From Ciona savignyi (lineage: Eukaryota; Chordata; Ascidiacea; Phlebobranchia; Cionidae): a stretch of 64,000 bases of DNA. Below, one piece after another: positions 12,501 through 27,500 of this stretch. A program made the translations under genes and the position numbers. Location: assembly GCA_000149265.1 (NCBI GenBank), contig CH003041.1:590204-654203 (forward strand), read 5' to 3'. How positions within the stretch are numbered: position 1 is the first letter of the stretch; each line of letters begins with the position of its first letter. Below the pieces are notes generated by a model that searched no databases, had not been told where the DNA came from, and saw nothing but the letters and a program-made list of their open reading frames with translations.

Positions 12501-15500
12501 TTCACAAACTTTTTAGGAGTAATATAAAATCCTAGTTCTACTGCTTACAACAACTTTGTTGAGATGCAAAATATAAAAGTAAAGGCAACTACCAAGTACC
12601 GAACTGAATTTAAGAACTCATGACAATCAAACAATCACCATATCAGATTGATTAAGCCTTGTGATATATTATGTGCTGACAAAAAAGCTTAAATGATAGT
12701 TCAGTATGCTTTTGGATAAAAAGTTATCCGTTTAAAGCACCTTATGCTAGGCACAAGAAAGCAGGTGGCAGGTTAAAAACTTTAAGGCAGCCTATAAATG
12801 CCCTTTTTTGTTCAGTTTTTTTTTTATAATTCTAAAATTTCGTCAGGCAATTTGCTCAAAACTGTGCCCTCCATTGAAACTACCGAAACTGATGTCGGCG
12901 TCCCCCCACATCTGCATCGATCCGTCGGGGACGGAAGATCGATTGGAAGGTCAGAAATGCCTCATCACATGTCCCGATGGTTACCGGCTGTCAGACGCCA
13001 GTGCCGTTGCCACATGCAGCGAGGGCGCTTGGGTGGGCATTCCACCAGCTTGCTTACGTGAGTATTTGATCCTGACATAATTGTATCATGTTGGATTACT
13101 ATATTAAAGTATTTTATGGGTTATCAAGATGCTGTCCTCAAATTAAGTATTTTTTGCGGTTATTTTATTTTTTAAGTAATTGTTAAGTTTATTTGTTTGG
13201 TTGTATAACTCATTCGGTTATAGTGTTGATTTTCCACCAAAAGATTACTTAAGTAAAAGCTGTCTGGATCAGATGTGTATGTAAAAAGCAAGACACTCTT
13301 CGGACATCGTCCTTAATGGGTTGAACAAAACCGTCTCTATTTTATGCAATACACATTAATAGAGCCCATATCCAAATTGTAGGCGTGATAAGCTATAGCC
13401 CTTTGCATTTTTTTATTTGTAAAACGTCAATACTCTTTTCCAGTTTATGCATATTTAGACCCTCAAAGAATTAAATCCAAAAAAAAATACCGTGAATATT
13501 TAATCTCCAGGCACTTGCCCCAAGTTAAGTATTGTCACCAATGGCATGTTGACACCCTCTGCTTGCAACGCGGAATTGCCGTCAACTGAGGGCGCTAAGT
13601 GCACTGTTGAATGTGGGGCGGGGTTTATGTTGCAAGGCTCTTTGTCAGTGCATTGTTTAGCGAATGGAAAGTGGTCAGGTCAGTGAATTTAAAAGCATTT
13701 TGACAGATTATTATTAAAAGTGTTTCATACGATTTCACCCTTTATTATGTATAACAGACCACAACCGTCGTATTTACATTTATCAAATCATTTGTTACTG
13801 TAGTATGTATTCATCATGAAAAAATTTAGAATGAAAATATTCTGGTTTACCTTTGTCCAAACCTTTAGTTTTGATAAAAATCTTATAAAACACTTTTAAT
13901 AAAAATTGTATAAAAAACGAAAGCGTAAAAGTGTTTTATAAGATTTTTATTAAATGTGTTTTATAAGATTTTTTTAAACATGGAGCTACACTTGAGTAGT
14001 ACTTTATACTTATATTTATACTTATATACCAGTGTTCATTTTAGTTTCAATGCACTTTATACTTATAATAAATGTTTGACATTTCTACAGGAGCAGTCGG
14101 CCGTTGTTTGAAGCAATGCCCCCCACTATTACCACTTTCCCATGGCTTTTTAGAGCCAGTCAACTGCACCACAACCGCTGTATTCCAGGGCACTGTGTGT
14201 CGGTATTTTTGTCACACTGACTATGGCCTCTCTGGTGATGAAACTAAGACTTGCCACACAGATGGAACATGGTCCAGTGGTGCACCTACCTGTGTCTGTA
14301 AGTTGATTAGGACACGTTTGTTTGACAGAATAGTCTGGTGGTTTAGTGCGTCGCCTTTCTGACGAAAGGTTGCAGTTCTGGAAAAAAAAGGTTGCAGTTC
14401 TGCCGAAAGGTTGCGAATCTGGTCGCTGGCTAATCCTTGGGCAAGGCACTTAACGGACATTGCCTAAACCCAGCAGATTAATGGGTTTTACCAAATTGAA
14501 GGAACGTGTGTATCATACACAAAACACTACAAAAGCTCCTGTAACCCGACAGTGGGCACGAGGTGATGTGACGATTGCCCATGTGTTAACACCCTTGGTT
14601 TTCCCATTCATGAGGATAAACATGAATATCCTATCCTATCCATTTTGATCCCAGAACATAATTACCATATGTTTAACACAGCTATTGCTGTGTGTTGCAT
14701 ACACTAGATACTGTACAGTTCTATTTTATGGCGTTTATTTTCAATAATTGACTTGTATTACTACTGATACGAGGAGAAATTTTCTTTAACTTTCAAGTTA
14801 TCATGTTCCTCTGTCATTTTTTTACCTTTCACTGTTTTCATTTAAATAATATAAGGATATAATTAGGCACATGTTTCTTTTTCATCATATGTGAAATGGA
14901 AATAAATCTTAAATTTTAAAAAGAAATATTGTTGCCTAATACACGAACTGCATTGTTATTTCTGTTGTTGCAAGACACCAATTTATGAATCCAGTTGAAA
15001 CGCAACTGATGATCAGACAGACGTTGGACCAGCGCGATATTTGTCTGGACGTCAACACTGTTACCAACCATGCTGAGAAGAGACAAATCTACCAATGTGA
15101 CCTTGGAAATCGTCTACAACGCTGGACTGTTCATCCGGAAGGTGAAATCACATTATTCTGATACTTTTCTTTTGTTCCCCTGGTGGAAAACGGAATTACT
15201 GCGAATTTGACTTAATTAAAGAATTGGAAAACTTAGGGGGGTTAGCACACGGACAATCGTCCTACTGTAGAAAATTATCATGTTGTGTACATTGGAGCCA
15301 ATGTTTAGCTTTTATTTAACCAGTTAATGCATTGGGTTCAAGCAAGCGACTATTTTTAAGTAAAGTTAACTTAGATAGTGGTTAAGCTACCACTAAGTTA
15401 AGTTATTTACCTTGAAAAATTTTAGGTTTGATTCGCAATGTCGGCTTGAGGAAATGTCTCTCAGTGGAACATAAGCACCCAGGGTCATATATTGGGCTGA

Positions 15501-18500
15501 AGGAGTGCTCAGTTTTCGATTCGAATCAAATTTGGCTGTGGGAGGATGATAACGGAGTGTCTGTCACATTGTCGGTATGGTTTTTTTTTTACCTCTCTAT
15601 TGGTAATATGTGTTTTCGACTGAACAATAATGAATATTTAAGCAAGGTAGAGAAAATTTGGAATATTTTTTTGGTTGTTTTAAGAGAAATGAGTGGTAAT
15701 TTTATTCTTCGGTAAATTTTTAATTTTCTTTCAGGTAGTAGACGTATCTCTAAGAAGCATTACCTTTAAAGCAAATTATAGAGACATATAAAAATGTTGT
15801 CTAAAATATGTTTAAATTTTGCCAACCATATAAGGTTCGTCTTGATTCCCACTTTTGCAATGAATTTTTAAAATCCTGAGCCAATGAATCCAAACAGTTT
15901 AAATATCAGAGAAACCAACCAAATATGAATTTTAATAGTTGGCTATGAACATCGGCAGTTCTGGTGTTCACAGGGTTATTAACACTCCCTTAGTAAAAAT
16001 GTGATTTTTTAAAAAGCTTTAATTTCCAAACAGTATGCAGTGCAAAGCATGTAATTGAAAATGTTTATGTAACTGAAAAAACACCATTCAACTTGTCTTT
16101 GTCGAAGATCTCTGATCGATTTGACAACAATATACATGCATTGGCTTGCACAATAGAGTGCAGTTTTTATTTTGCTGTGTAGGCCTTTGCATTAAAATAA
16201 ACAGAAGCATAACTTTTATGGTTTATGACGCTGAAATTAACAGTTGTATCCGAGAACAACAAAAAACTTACATGCAATTCGAAACACACATAAAATTAAG
16301 TGCATTATTATGATATTGTTATTAGTCCAGTTTTAACAGTCTGGCAATAAGCACTGACTGTTTGTGATAAAAAATGATTCTTGTATTAAATCTTCCTATC
16401 ATAGTACTGATATTTTTGTACTAAGTGTACGTAAGCACATATATTACTTCTAATCTTCACCACAGGGAACCAGTCTTGTGCTTGGTTACGGCTACGCTTC
16501 AATTGCAAAAGTCGTTTTAGTTGAATCCAGCAGTGCAGCGGCAGTTCCTTGGTATGCAGTGACATCTAGTGGCAGCTTTTCGCTCTACGACCTCTTTTCT
16601 GAAGTTGGGTAGGATGCTTTAATTGTTTGTTATTATTATAGTCTTCTATGACCAAAGTACTGTTATCCGATTATGCTAAATTAATATGATGTTTATATTT
16701 TATTTCCAATATTGGGGAAAAATTACCATACAGCAATCATCAGATTGCCCTGCCCCCACTGTTGGATTACCAGAGCTATTGCAGTCTGTTGTATATGCTT
16801 TGAGATGAGCCACTTGTAAGAAAACCAATTATAACAGGTTTTAATAGAACTTATACAAAAAAGCAGGTTTTAATAAAACTTATTCGCCATTGTCCACAGG
16901 GTAATCTGATTACTGCACTTGTTATAACGTCTTTCCATGTCTTTAAATAAAAATAAGTGTAATGTGTTAAACTTTTAGTTTACAATTGCTTTATTTAAAT
17001 AAACTACAACATTCATTAAGTGCACTGTGGTGATGGACAAAATAAAAAAGTGGTCAGGGTAAGGATTGAACCTAGCAACCCCCTGAACCTAGCAATGTGT
17101 GATGACATTGTGACTAGATATAGTATGTCAAGCCTAATATTACTTTCAAGCACTTAGAATAATAGTAGTGAATCTCAAATAGCCATTTTAGCTAAAAAAA
17201 CAATGTTTCCTTATAGTTGCCCAAGATTGCATTCACCGTACCTGGTTGCCGTAACCCCAACCATATGCATCTCAAATCAAACTCTACAAAATGAAACAGA
17301 ATGCACATTTTCATGTGGAACTGGATATAAATTACAAGGCAATGAAAGGCGGACTTGCATCAATGGACGCTGGAATGGAACGTACCCAACATGTATGTGA
17401 CGTAAATTGTAATTATTACCATTGCCGCTGCGCGCTCACGGTAATTACACGCCTTGCTTTTTCCTTTGTGTTGTGCTGTGCAACTTCCAACCTGCAGTCA
17501 GATCGATTGTGTTAGCATGGTGACTTATTTACATTTGCACTTATTTGTACTTATTTCTTTATTGCAGATATTATGTTTCGTTATAATTTCGTTTAAGCTA
17601 ACAATAAAGTTCGAGATTTACAACTAAGAAATCTCTTCAGTATGTATAATAGTGCAATGCTTGATTTTTCCAAGCAAATTACTTTTATTTTCACAGGAAC
17701 TCAATTTAGTGCCAAAGTTTTATTTTTTTAAATATTTTGATCAATTTTGTTTATCTTAATAAGTCTAACATCCTTTTTTTCCTACTGAAAATGTTCTTTA
17801 CGGATGCTACCTCGACCCATTGAACTCTAATGGGTCATTTAACATTTATATTGAGATTAAAGTAGACATGTTTAGTGCGAAGCCTATCAACCGAAAGATT
17901 GTAGGTTCTGAATTAGTCGCTAGCTATTTGGTTGTGTCCTTGGGCAAGGCACTTAACAGACATTGCCTGAACCCAGCGGATTAATGGGTTCTACCAAATT
18001 GAAGGAACATGTGAACCATTCACAACACACTGCAATAGCTCTAGTAACCTGATGATGGGCTTGAGGTGATTGCCCGTGTGTTAACTCCTTGGTTTTCCCA
18101 ATTACGGTGATAAACCCGAATATCCTATCCTATACTACATGGTAAGTTTTTTCTGTGTTTTAATTTGTTTTAGTTTCGATGCTATTTACAAGTAGGGCAA
18201 AATAAACTAAAACAAAGTTTACATTGTAAGACTTATCATAATACTCTTTAGGCAAACTGGCTTGCCCCGCTATTGAAGTACCCGTTGGGGGGTCGGTTAC
18301 CCCGGGTTGCGATACCGACATACAAAGTGAGGGAACTCTGTGCGAGTTCCAATGTGAGCCGGGTCGTTTGTTGGAAGGTGACGCTGGCGTAGCCTGTATG
18401 TCGTCTGGTGGTTGGACCAATTCACCTCCTAATTGCACCGGTGAGAATGATTCGGACTTGTATTGTTGGGGATAGTGTGGGGATTATTATCAAGGTTAGG

Positions 18501-21500
18501 CTTACAATTAAGGTTAGTATGAGGTTAGGGTTAGTGTCTAGTTTAGAAGGGGGTTAGGGTTAGTATGGGGGTTAGTATCAGGGTAAGGCTTACAGTCCAG
18601 GTTAGTATGGGGGTTAGGGTTAATGTCAGGGTTTAGTAAGGCGGTAGGCGTATGTCTAGGTTAGTAGGGGGGTTAGGGTTAGTGTCAGGGTTAGTATGGG
18701 GGTTGGGGTTAGTGTCAGGGTTAGTATGGGGGTTAGTGTCAGGGTTAGTATGGGGGTTAGGGTTAGTGTCAGGGTTAGTATGGGGGTTAGTGTCAGGGTT
18801 AGTATGGGGGTTAGGGTTAGTGTCAGGGTTAGCATGTCGTTGTGGTCATGGTTGAAGTTGCGGTAAGGTTAAGGGTTAGGGTTTAGTTAGGCTTACTTTT
18901 AGTGTAGTTTATTTTATGCTCCTTAGTTACAGTGCTGAATTACAGTCATTACAGTGATTATTACAATTTTAATAATACTTCTCTATAAATACACAGTAAA
19001 ATAATTAAAAGCAAAGTAACTGTTAACTTCCATTTTATCATATTACCCACATTTATTTGCAGTAAAGTGCCCAGCAATGTCAGAAGTTGAAAATGGTGTC
19101 GTCTTCCCCCCAGAATGTTTAAGCCAGGATAGCTCTATTGGAGAAGTTTGCCAGCTTAGTTGTGAAAGTCCCTACAAGGAAAAGGTCCAAAAATGCATTT
19201 TTTGAGACATTTTTTTTTATTATTCAAGGATTTTATTATTTTGCTTAGAATTAAACATCATATCATATAAGACGCATAACCATTATACGATGAAAAAAAC
19301 AGGCAAATGAATAAAATTAACTTGCTATGTGAGTATGGCAGAATGGTTATAATATGCAGCAACAGAAACGTATGAAAAGAATTTTAATTTTTTTTATAAA
19401 ATAATCGTTTTAGATTTAAAAAATTTAAAAAAGACTTAAGAAGAAGATCGATGGTATTTTGATGNNNNNNNNNNNNNNNNNNNNNNNNNNNNNNNNNNNN
19501 NNNNNNNNNNNNNNNNNNNNNNNNNNNNNNNNNNNNNNNNNNNNNNNNNNNNNNNNNNNNNNNNCCATCATTATTTCAATTGTATACAAAGATAGCATTA
19601 GCATCAGTATTCCAACAGTGAGCACAAGAAAATAATACAATTGTCTGTTGTACCGGTATAAAAAAGTGTGGCATTTTTTCATTGTAAAAACATGAATACT
19701 TTGTCCAACCGGTTAGTCTGGTGGTTTAGTGTGACATGTTCCAACCAAAAGGTTGCAAGTTCGAAACTGGTCGCTAACTCGTCGGTTGTGTCCTTAAGCA
19801 AGGCACTTTACCGACAATGCCTGAACCCAGCGGAATAATGGGTTCCACCGAATTTAAGAAAGGTGTGAATGATATACATTACGTCTGGTGACCCGACGAT
19901 AGGCACAAAGCTATCTGACGATTACCCATGTGTTAACCCCCTTGGTTTTCCCATTCACGGGGATAAACACGAACATCCTATGCTATTGACTATGTCATTA
20001 ATAGGAACCTCGAGAACGACATTGCCTTTCCTCTGGCAGCTGGTCGGGTGGGGTCTTCACCTGCGAACGTGGCTGCGACATTGTTTTGTCGCCCCCCGGC
20101 GGTGGGGAGGTGTTGTGTCCGTCGGAAAACGTATGGCACGGGGAAACCTGTGCTTACATGTGCGGCTCCGAACCCCACAGAAAACTCTCCACAACTGACC
20201 CCGACACGGGTGAAGTGATCTTGTTACCCACCCCGGGCAACACAGGGATACTGCTACGGACGTGTCAGTTAAACGGCCTTTTCAACTCATTCCTTCCCGT
20301 GTGTGTATCAGCATGTCCCCCATTAACTGCTCCTGGAAATGGTAATTACACAAGTTTGAATTTTACCACCATATTTTCTAAGTTTCTCCTAAGTGAAATC
20401 TCTTAATTTAGCTTTCCTCCTAAAATTTCTCTTTGGTACATTTTGAGGAAAAAATGTAACTTATTCCCACTAATTCCGAAATGTCTTTTAATGAAAAAAG
20501 ATATAGTGATTTTTTTAAGCTTTTTGGTTTAAACTACTTTATCTAATTTGACTTATTCTTTTTAGGTTTTATATCATTTTTACAATTTTTACTTATTTTT
20601 CCTGTGCGCAAATGCAGAAAAAATGATGGCAAAACAACAGTCAGTATTTTGTTTTCATTTTTCAGGTTCAATTTCCCCTGCACACTGCACCAGCCAAGAA
20701 ATGGTCGAAGGACAAGTATGCAAAGTACTTTGTGATCTAGGTTATGGTCTGCGCGGCTCCAATGCAGTGACATGTTTGAATTCCGGCTTGTGGGAATCGA
20801 CCACCTTTTACTGTGAAGGTAGGTTGCACATTTTTGTCCAGCCTGTTATCTCGTTGATAGCATGTTGGGCAATTATCTAAAAAGGTGGCGAGTTCGATTT
20901 CAGTCTCTTGCAAGTCTATGTGTCCTGGGCATGGGGTTTAGTGGACATTGTGTGCACACATATTCAGGTGTATCCTAAAAATACGTATATACATAGTAGA
21001 AATGTGCTTTTACCTATTTTGGTAATTAGTGACTAATTAATAGATTGTATCACGTCAATTATTTGAAACTGCTAAATATTTGCCCTGATATGCTAAACTG
21101 ATTCATAAAACTGATTAGTGTCATTGTTTGTTAAACACACAATTATAACTGTTTCTTTATATACCGTAATATCTCTATTTAAGCGACATGGAACTCTATT
21201 TTTTTAACCCTTTCCGTATAGTGACGTTCTATTAGAGGGGTTGTTCAATTATATGGTGGTGCTCTATTTTTTAACCCTTCCTTAATAAAGGCGTTGTATT
21301 AAAGGTGGCGCTCAAATAGAGGTGATATTTAAATAGCGGTTGAACGGTATTCAGCAAACTAATACAAAAATACAAACCAGGTATTGATGCACAACAAATA
21401 TACTATAATAAATCAATTTTAATCTCCCTAAAACTCCATACCATAATTATTCAATTCTTATCTCTAAAACTCCATACCGTAATTATTCAATTCTTATCTC

Positions 21501-24500
21501 TAAAACTCTATACCATAATTATTCAATTTTAATCTCCCTAAAACTCAATACCATAATAAATCAATTCTTATCTCTAAAACTCCATACCGTAATAAATTAA
21601 TTATAACCCCTAAAAATCCAATTTTTAGAAGAGAACCAGTTCTTTATAAGCGACACAGCAGCACCCACCCCCGTGTGCTTGTACGTGAACACGAGCTTGG
21701 AGATGGAGAATTCCGGCTGGTACGTCCTCAAACAAGACTTGGCAAACTGCGACAACATCACCTCGTTGTGGACGTGGCATGGAAACGAACAACTGAAGCA
21801 TGTGGCTTCGGGTCTTTGCATGGAAGTTTTAGATCCAAATGCGAAAAGGTAACAAAAAAAATTTAATTTTTTTCAAACAAATTTTTAAAAAAGTTTAATT
21901 TCTTTTCTGGAATAAATTTCTGAGCATGATGAATCAGTCATGGCTATTAGGCAAAATGACCTTTGCCTACAACTAAGTGTGTTTTTTCCACATCTCATTA
22001 GTTTAATAAATGCCTGATACCTTACCCAAAGATACAAAGCTACTTAATACAAATACACCATTTACAGTAATAGATAGGTGTATAATGTGGTTATTTTGAT
22101 TTATTTTTGAAACCATTTTTATTTCTATTTTACAGCGTAGTGCAATATAATGAATGAGATAGAGTTCATTTTTATTTCTTGGTTTTCGAAAAACATTAAA
22201 ATAAAAATAACGGCCATATTTTGTCCCCCAGAATGACAGCACTAATCATGCGGGAATGCAGCCTATATAACCCAACCCAGCAGTGGTTTTGTGACCCTCG
22301 TTACCCTGGGTTAATTCACCCCTACATTGTGCCCATATACATCAACATTGGAAATTCTGATACTGATCGTGTGGTGGCTTATCGCCACACTGATTCAAAC
22401 CTTGTGGACGTTACGCAGCATTGGTTTGGATTGGATCCTGTGAACCCAACAGAGTCAAAATCAATCTGTGCACTTCATACACACAAGTAATTTGTTCATA
22501 CTTTAATGAATATCCTTAATTTGCAACACAATGGATATTGGGGCATATTCATGTTTTAAGGGGCCATGTTACACAAGGGCAATTGTCAGATTCCCTTTTC
22601 TTCCTGTCAGGATACCAGAGCATATTATATTGTGTTGTAAGGTATGCCTATAATTGAGACATTTTCACTCTTAAGTCCTCTGGGTCTAGGTGAAGTTTGT
22701 GTGTCTTGCCAATGGACACAACGAACTAGCTTGCAACATTATTTCATTGTGTACTACCTTTCATCTTAAGGTGGCGAACTGACCCAGCAAGCTACATAGT
22801 GTCAATGGATATATTCATTTTTTATCCTCTGTAAAGCAAGAACTGGCTTTAATCCCAAAATGTTTGCCTTACAATCTCTTTCGCTTTTAATAAAGAAAAT
22901 TGACTGGATTAAACACATGTTGTCCATAGGTTAATTTAGATATTAGGCTCCAAACAACAGTTGTAAAAGTTGGCAATCTGCTTTAGACAGTGAATTATTT
23001 GGAAAAAAACAAAGGTGGCATTATTCCAACTAGCACTTGAAACTAAATCACCAAATACCCTTATATTTCTACCTTTCAGATACACTGACATTCTCAGCAC
23101 TTTTAATGTGCAATAATCTGCCATTTCAGATGCCCTGCTTTCACTGTGCCAGAGCATGCTACCGCTGGACCGGAAATCTGCAACAGCAAATCGCTTGTTA
23201 ATATCAGCACTGTATGCGTCGCTACCTGTGACCCTGGTTATGTGTACGTCTCAATGCGTAGAAGTGTCCTCCACCTTGGTTGCGGTTCGGACAATGAGTG
23301 GAATTATACAGGTAGAACGATACAAGTCTTTTGATTGTTTAGAAAGATACGTACATTATATATAAGCCTTGTTAAGGTAGCAAAGATACTTCAATATTAT
23401 ATAAGTGTACTATGCTTAGTAAAGATACACACATAATATATAAATCTTGTGATTGTCATGAATGATTTATACATGATAGGATAGGACAGTATGTTTATCC
23501 CCGTGAATGGAAACTCAAGGGACGTTAACAAACGGACAATCGTGAGATCACCTCGCGACCACCGTCGGTTACCGGAGCAATAGCAGTGTGTTGTGTATGA
23601 TTCACATGTTTCTTTAATTCAGTAAAACCCATTAATCCACTGGGTTGCAAGGTTCGTTAAGTGCCTTGCCCGAGGACACAACCAACTAGCTAGCGACCAG
23701 TTTCGTTTCTGCAACCCTTCGGCTAAAAGCACTAAACCACCGGACTAACCCTTTGGATAATATATAATTCTTGTGATTGTCAGCAAAGATACCTATAAGT
23801 CTCCTGATCGTCATGCCCTGATTGCTTTCATTATCACTAGTATTGCAAGGTGATTGTAACAAAGCTTAACATGCATTGTGGCACCCGCTTTAAGCTTACC
23901 CAAACTTATTCACTTGCTGGTCGATTTCGACATTGGCTACCCACATAGCGCACATTTTTTACCCAGTAGGATTTAAAGTTAAACAAAAACAAAGTCTATT
24001 TTCCCCACCTCCAAAAAACAAGTCTTGTTGAACACTTTGCCAAATGAGCAAAAAGATGAAATTATGTCCTGTAAGTCTGATGATTGCTTGACCAACAAAG
24101 AAATGAGTTCGAGCATCGCTAAGCACTTCCCCCTAATTTCAGCTTCGATAGTACCCCAATGCAGCCTTCCATGCCCCGCAGTGACACCCACGTCAGGTCT
24201 TACCATCATTCCTGAGAACTGTGGCTCGGGTTACGCCACATTCTCCGATATCTGCCAGTTTCACTGCGACTATGGCTATGATAGAATAGGTAGGTTTTCA
24301 TGTTTTTTTGTTAAACCTTGTATGTAAGTTAGACTTATGTGTAAGAAATTGTTGAAATGCTGCAGTAGCTCATTTTTTGAACTGTTGTGGGAAAATAAGC
24401 TAAACGCTTTTACCCTGTTTTTTATCCCTGTGTGTATAAACACCCTGTCCCACATGTAAAGACAATTGTTTTTATTCTTTGCATGTTTTACGTTGCATGT

Positions 24501-27500
24501 TTTAGGCCAGGTTTCTATTTCAATTTTTGTACCCTGAAAGCTTACATACCTGGCCAAGACTTTATGGTCTTTACCTCCTCGTAGATTTAAAACAAATTAA
24601 GTTAGTCTACGAAAATGCTAATTGTATGAAACTGGCATTATATAGTTTTTTTATAGTTTTTCGGAATTTTTTTTTGTCATAGCTAGTGTTGCAAAATGGT
24701 AAAAAGACACATTTGGACATTGTGTCCATGCATAAAATATCTTGGTATGTTAGTGCAAAGTCAACACAATAATTTCAAGTTAACCCGTCAAGAAGTCCTG
24801 TGTTATAGCTTTAATTTATAGGATAGGATATTTAAGTTTATCTCTGTGAATAAGAAAACCAAGGGGGTAAACACACGGGCAATCGTCAGATCATTTCACA
24901 CCCGCCGTTTGGTTACCGAAGCTATTGCAGTGTGTTTTGTATGATTCACATGTTCCTTTAATTTGGAAGAACCCATTAATCCAACTGGACTCAGGCAATT
25001 TCTGTTAAGTGCCTTGCCCAAGGAAACAACCGAATAACTAGCGAACAGTATTAATAAGGATATTAATTGAACTGAATTTAAACCGTTTCAAATGTAAGAG
25101 TTTAACTTTTTTTGCAGGATCCAAATATGTAATATGTGGAGCTGATGGTGTGTGGTCAGAAGAGCCCTCTATTTGCAGTAAAATATGTCCCCACTCTCCC
25201 CCTTTGGTGCCCCACCCATCCGCCAATCAAACAGTTTACGGCACTTCGGAAAACTGTGCATTTGACTCGGACAAGTATGGGGCGTATATAATAGCCGGGA
25301 CTGAGTGTAGATATCGCTGTGACCCCCCTTACGTGCCAGCGGCCTCACTCACGAGAACATGCCATCTTAATGGTAGTTTTGATGCCCCATTTCCAACCTG
25401 CCACATTCCCAAAGATGTGGTTGGCACTCCATACAGGTAACTTTTATATCAGCCCCGGTATAGAAGAGTATGCACTACCTATTTACAGGTATAATAAGGT
25501 TAAAAAACTTGAGAATTTATATTTCAACTTTCTAACAAAAAATATTGCTTATAATTACAATTTTCTTATATTGTGCATTTAAAAATGGATTTTAATATAT
25601 TTTTAAATTTTAAATCTTAGCACATCATCATGTCCCCCACCACCCGCCCATCCACAAGCTGTAGGAAGGATCATGGAAGTTGCCTCATGCACTCTGCCAG
25701 GCAATATTGTACGCTTGTGCGCATGGTATGTAATATATGGTTGGAATAATCTTGCCATGAAACTAGACCATCTGCAAAAGTGTGTTTCTCATCACATATT
25801 AATGTGCATTTACATAGGATAGGAATAAGATAGGATATTCATGTTTATCCCTCTACATGGGAAAACCAATAGGGTTATCACACGGGTAGGGATGCACAAT
25901 ATAGAATTTTGAATCTTTGAGATTCGAATCTCTAGGGATTCGAATCTTTACAAGCAATTTAATAAGAATAGTTAGGATTCGAAATTAAAAACGTAAAATC
26001 ACGGCTGCGATCCATCGCGCAAGAACACGCGTGATGCCGATTATGCAGACGTCAGCGTATCGTTTTAGCAAGCGTGCGACAGTGGATAACTATGATAAAA
26101 AACTTTTGGTGAATCGTCATTGAAGTAAATTCGTAATCTCAAAATTGCAAAATGGCTTCTTAATTCGTATGTAATACCCGTAATGCGTTTCTCCATACCG
26201 AAAGTGCATCTATCGTGCGAAAGCGTCCGAACATTTTCTAAAGCGGTAGCTCGGAAATACAACTTGCATCAAAGCACAGCAACATTATCTTATCAGTTGT
26301 CCCATACATGTGCATCGTGGACAGACGCGCTTAAAACGAACGCACGCACAAAGAAAGTAGGTCACGTTCGCCAGGCTGTAATCACGTGGTTTATCGCACC
26401 TTTAAATATGACGCAATTATTCCAAAGGCGGAAGAGTTGTTTACAGACTAGACACGTTAGTATTTGCAATATATATTTGACTTAAACAACTATGTTTTCA
26501 AAAAACACAATGAATGATATCCTATGTGTTCAATTTAATGATATCCTATGTGTTATTTAGTTAAGTGATTTTGCAGTGGTTAATTTATTATACTTTTAGC
26601 GAGGTATAACTGTGTTAAATAGTAAATTAATGTTTAATTGTGCAAGGGCATTAATAGCTAGTCTTCATACCAAACTGGGGAAATAAAAATTGGCTGGTGT
26701 TTGGGAGCATTTTTCTCAGCCATTCATTTCAACAACCCTCCCTAATGGCAGATAGTGTTTAGAGATGTTACATTTGATTAAAAAAATATGTAATGGTAAA
26801 ATATTGTTTGACTATGTAAATTGCTCTCATCACAGTTTAAAAGCATATTGCTAATTCACTATAAATGAGAAAATATATGCACAGCATAGCAAATTTAAAT
26901 ACATGATTAAACATTCTAGAATAGGATTCGAAATTCTAGATTCGAAATATATTAGTTTAGTTTAGTTAGTTTAGTTTATTTTTTGCTTCCACGATGAAAA
27001 CACAAAGCGGGACTATCGGTAAAAATTTGGAAAACGGAAAAAAACGGCAAAACGACAGTCGTTAGAACACGTCTAAAAAAAAGAAATAAACTATTAAAAT
27101 TCTGTATAATATTATTCTAGAATATTCTAGAATACCTAACTATCCTATATTGTGCATCCCTACACACGGGCAATCGTCAGATCACCTTATGTCTATCGTC
27201 AGGTTACCAGTGCTATTGCAGTGTGCTGTGTGTAATTTATGCGTTTCTTGAATTTAGTAGAACCCATCAATCCAGTGGGTTCAGGCAACGCCTGTTAAGT
27301 GCCTTTTCAAAGAACATAGCTAGCAGTTTCGAACTTGCAAACCTTTAGATAAAAGGCAACGCAATAACCAAGTTGGCAACCGCAGTTTTCAAGCACAACA
27401 TGGGACTTTAAGAATAAAGTCAAAATAAATTATTGGATGCGTAAAACCCATGCATATTTACAAAATGAATTTTTTTTTTGTTGATTGTACCCTATAAGCT

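Noticed and set aside
14460-14648. Recurrent short open frames inside SINE copies
   Set aside because: The same frame appears in many SINE copies in both orientations and is not conserved. It is a by-product of the repeat.
14975-14994. Earlier start for exon 12
   Set aside because: In the required phase it meets a stop within a few codons.
17393-17396. Later donor for exon 15 at TGTAT|gtgacg
   Set aside because: It breaks the frame into exon 16, while the donor at 17393 completes the final Cys codon.
18652-18855. Open frame of Gly-Leu-Val repeats
   Set aside because: It is a translation of the telomere-like minisatellite in an intron.
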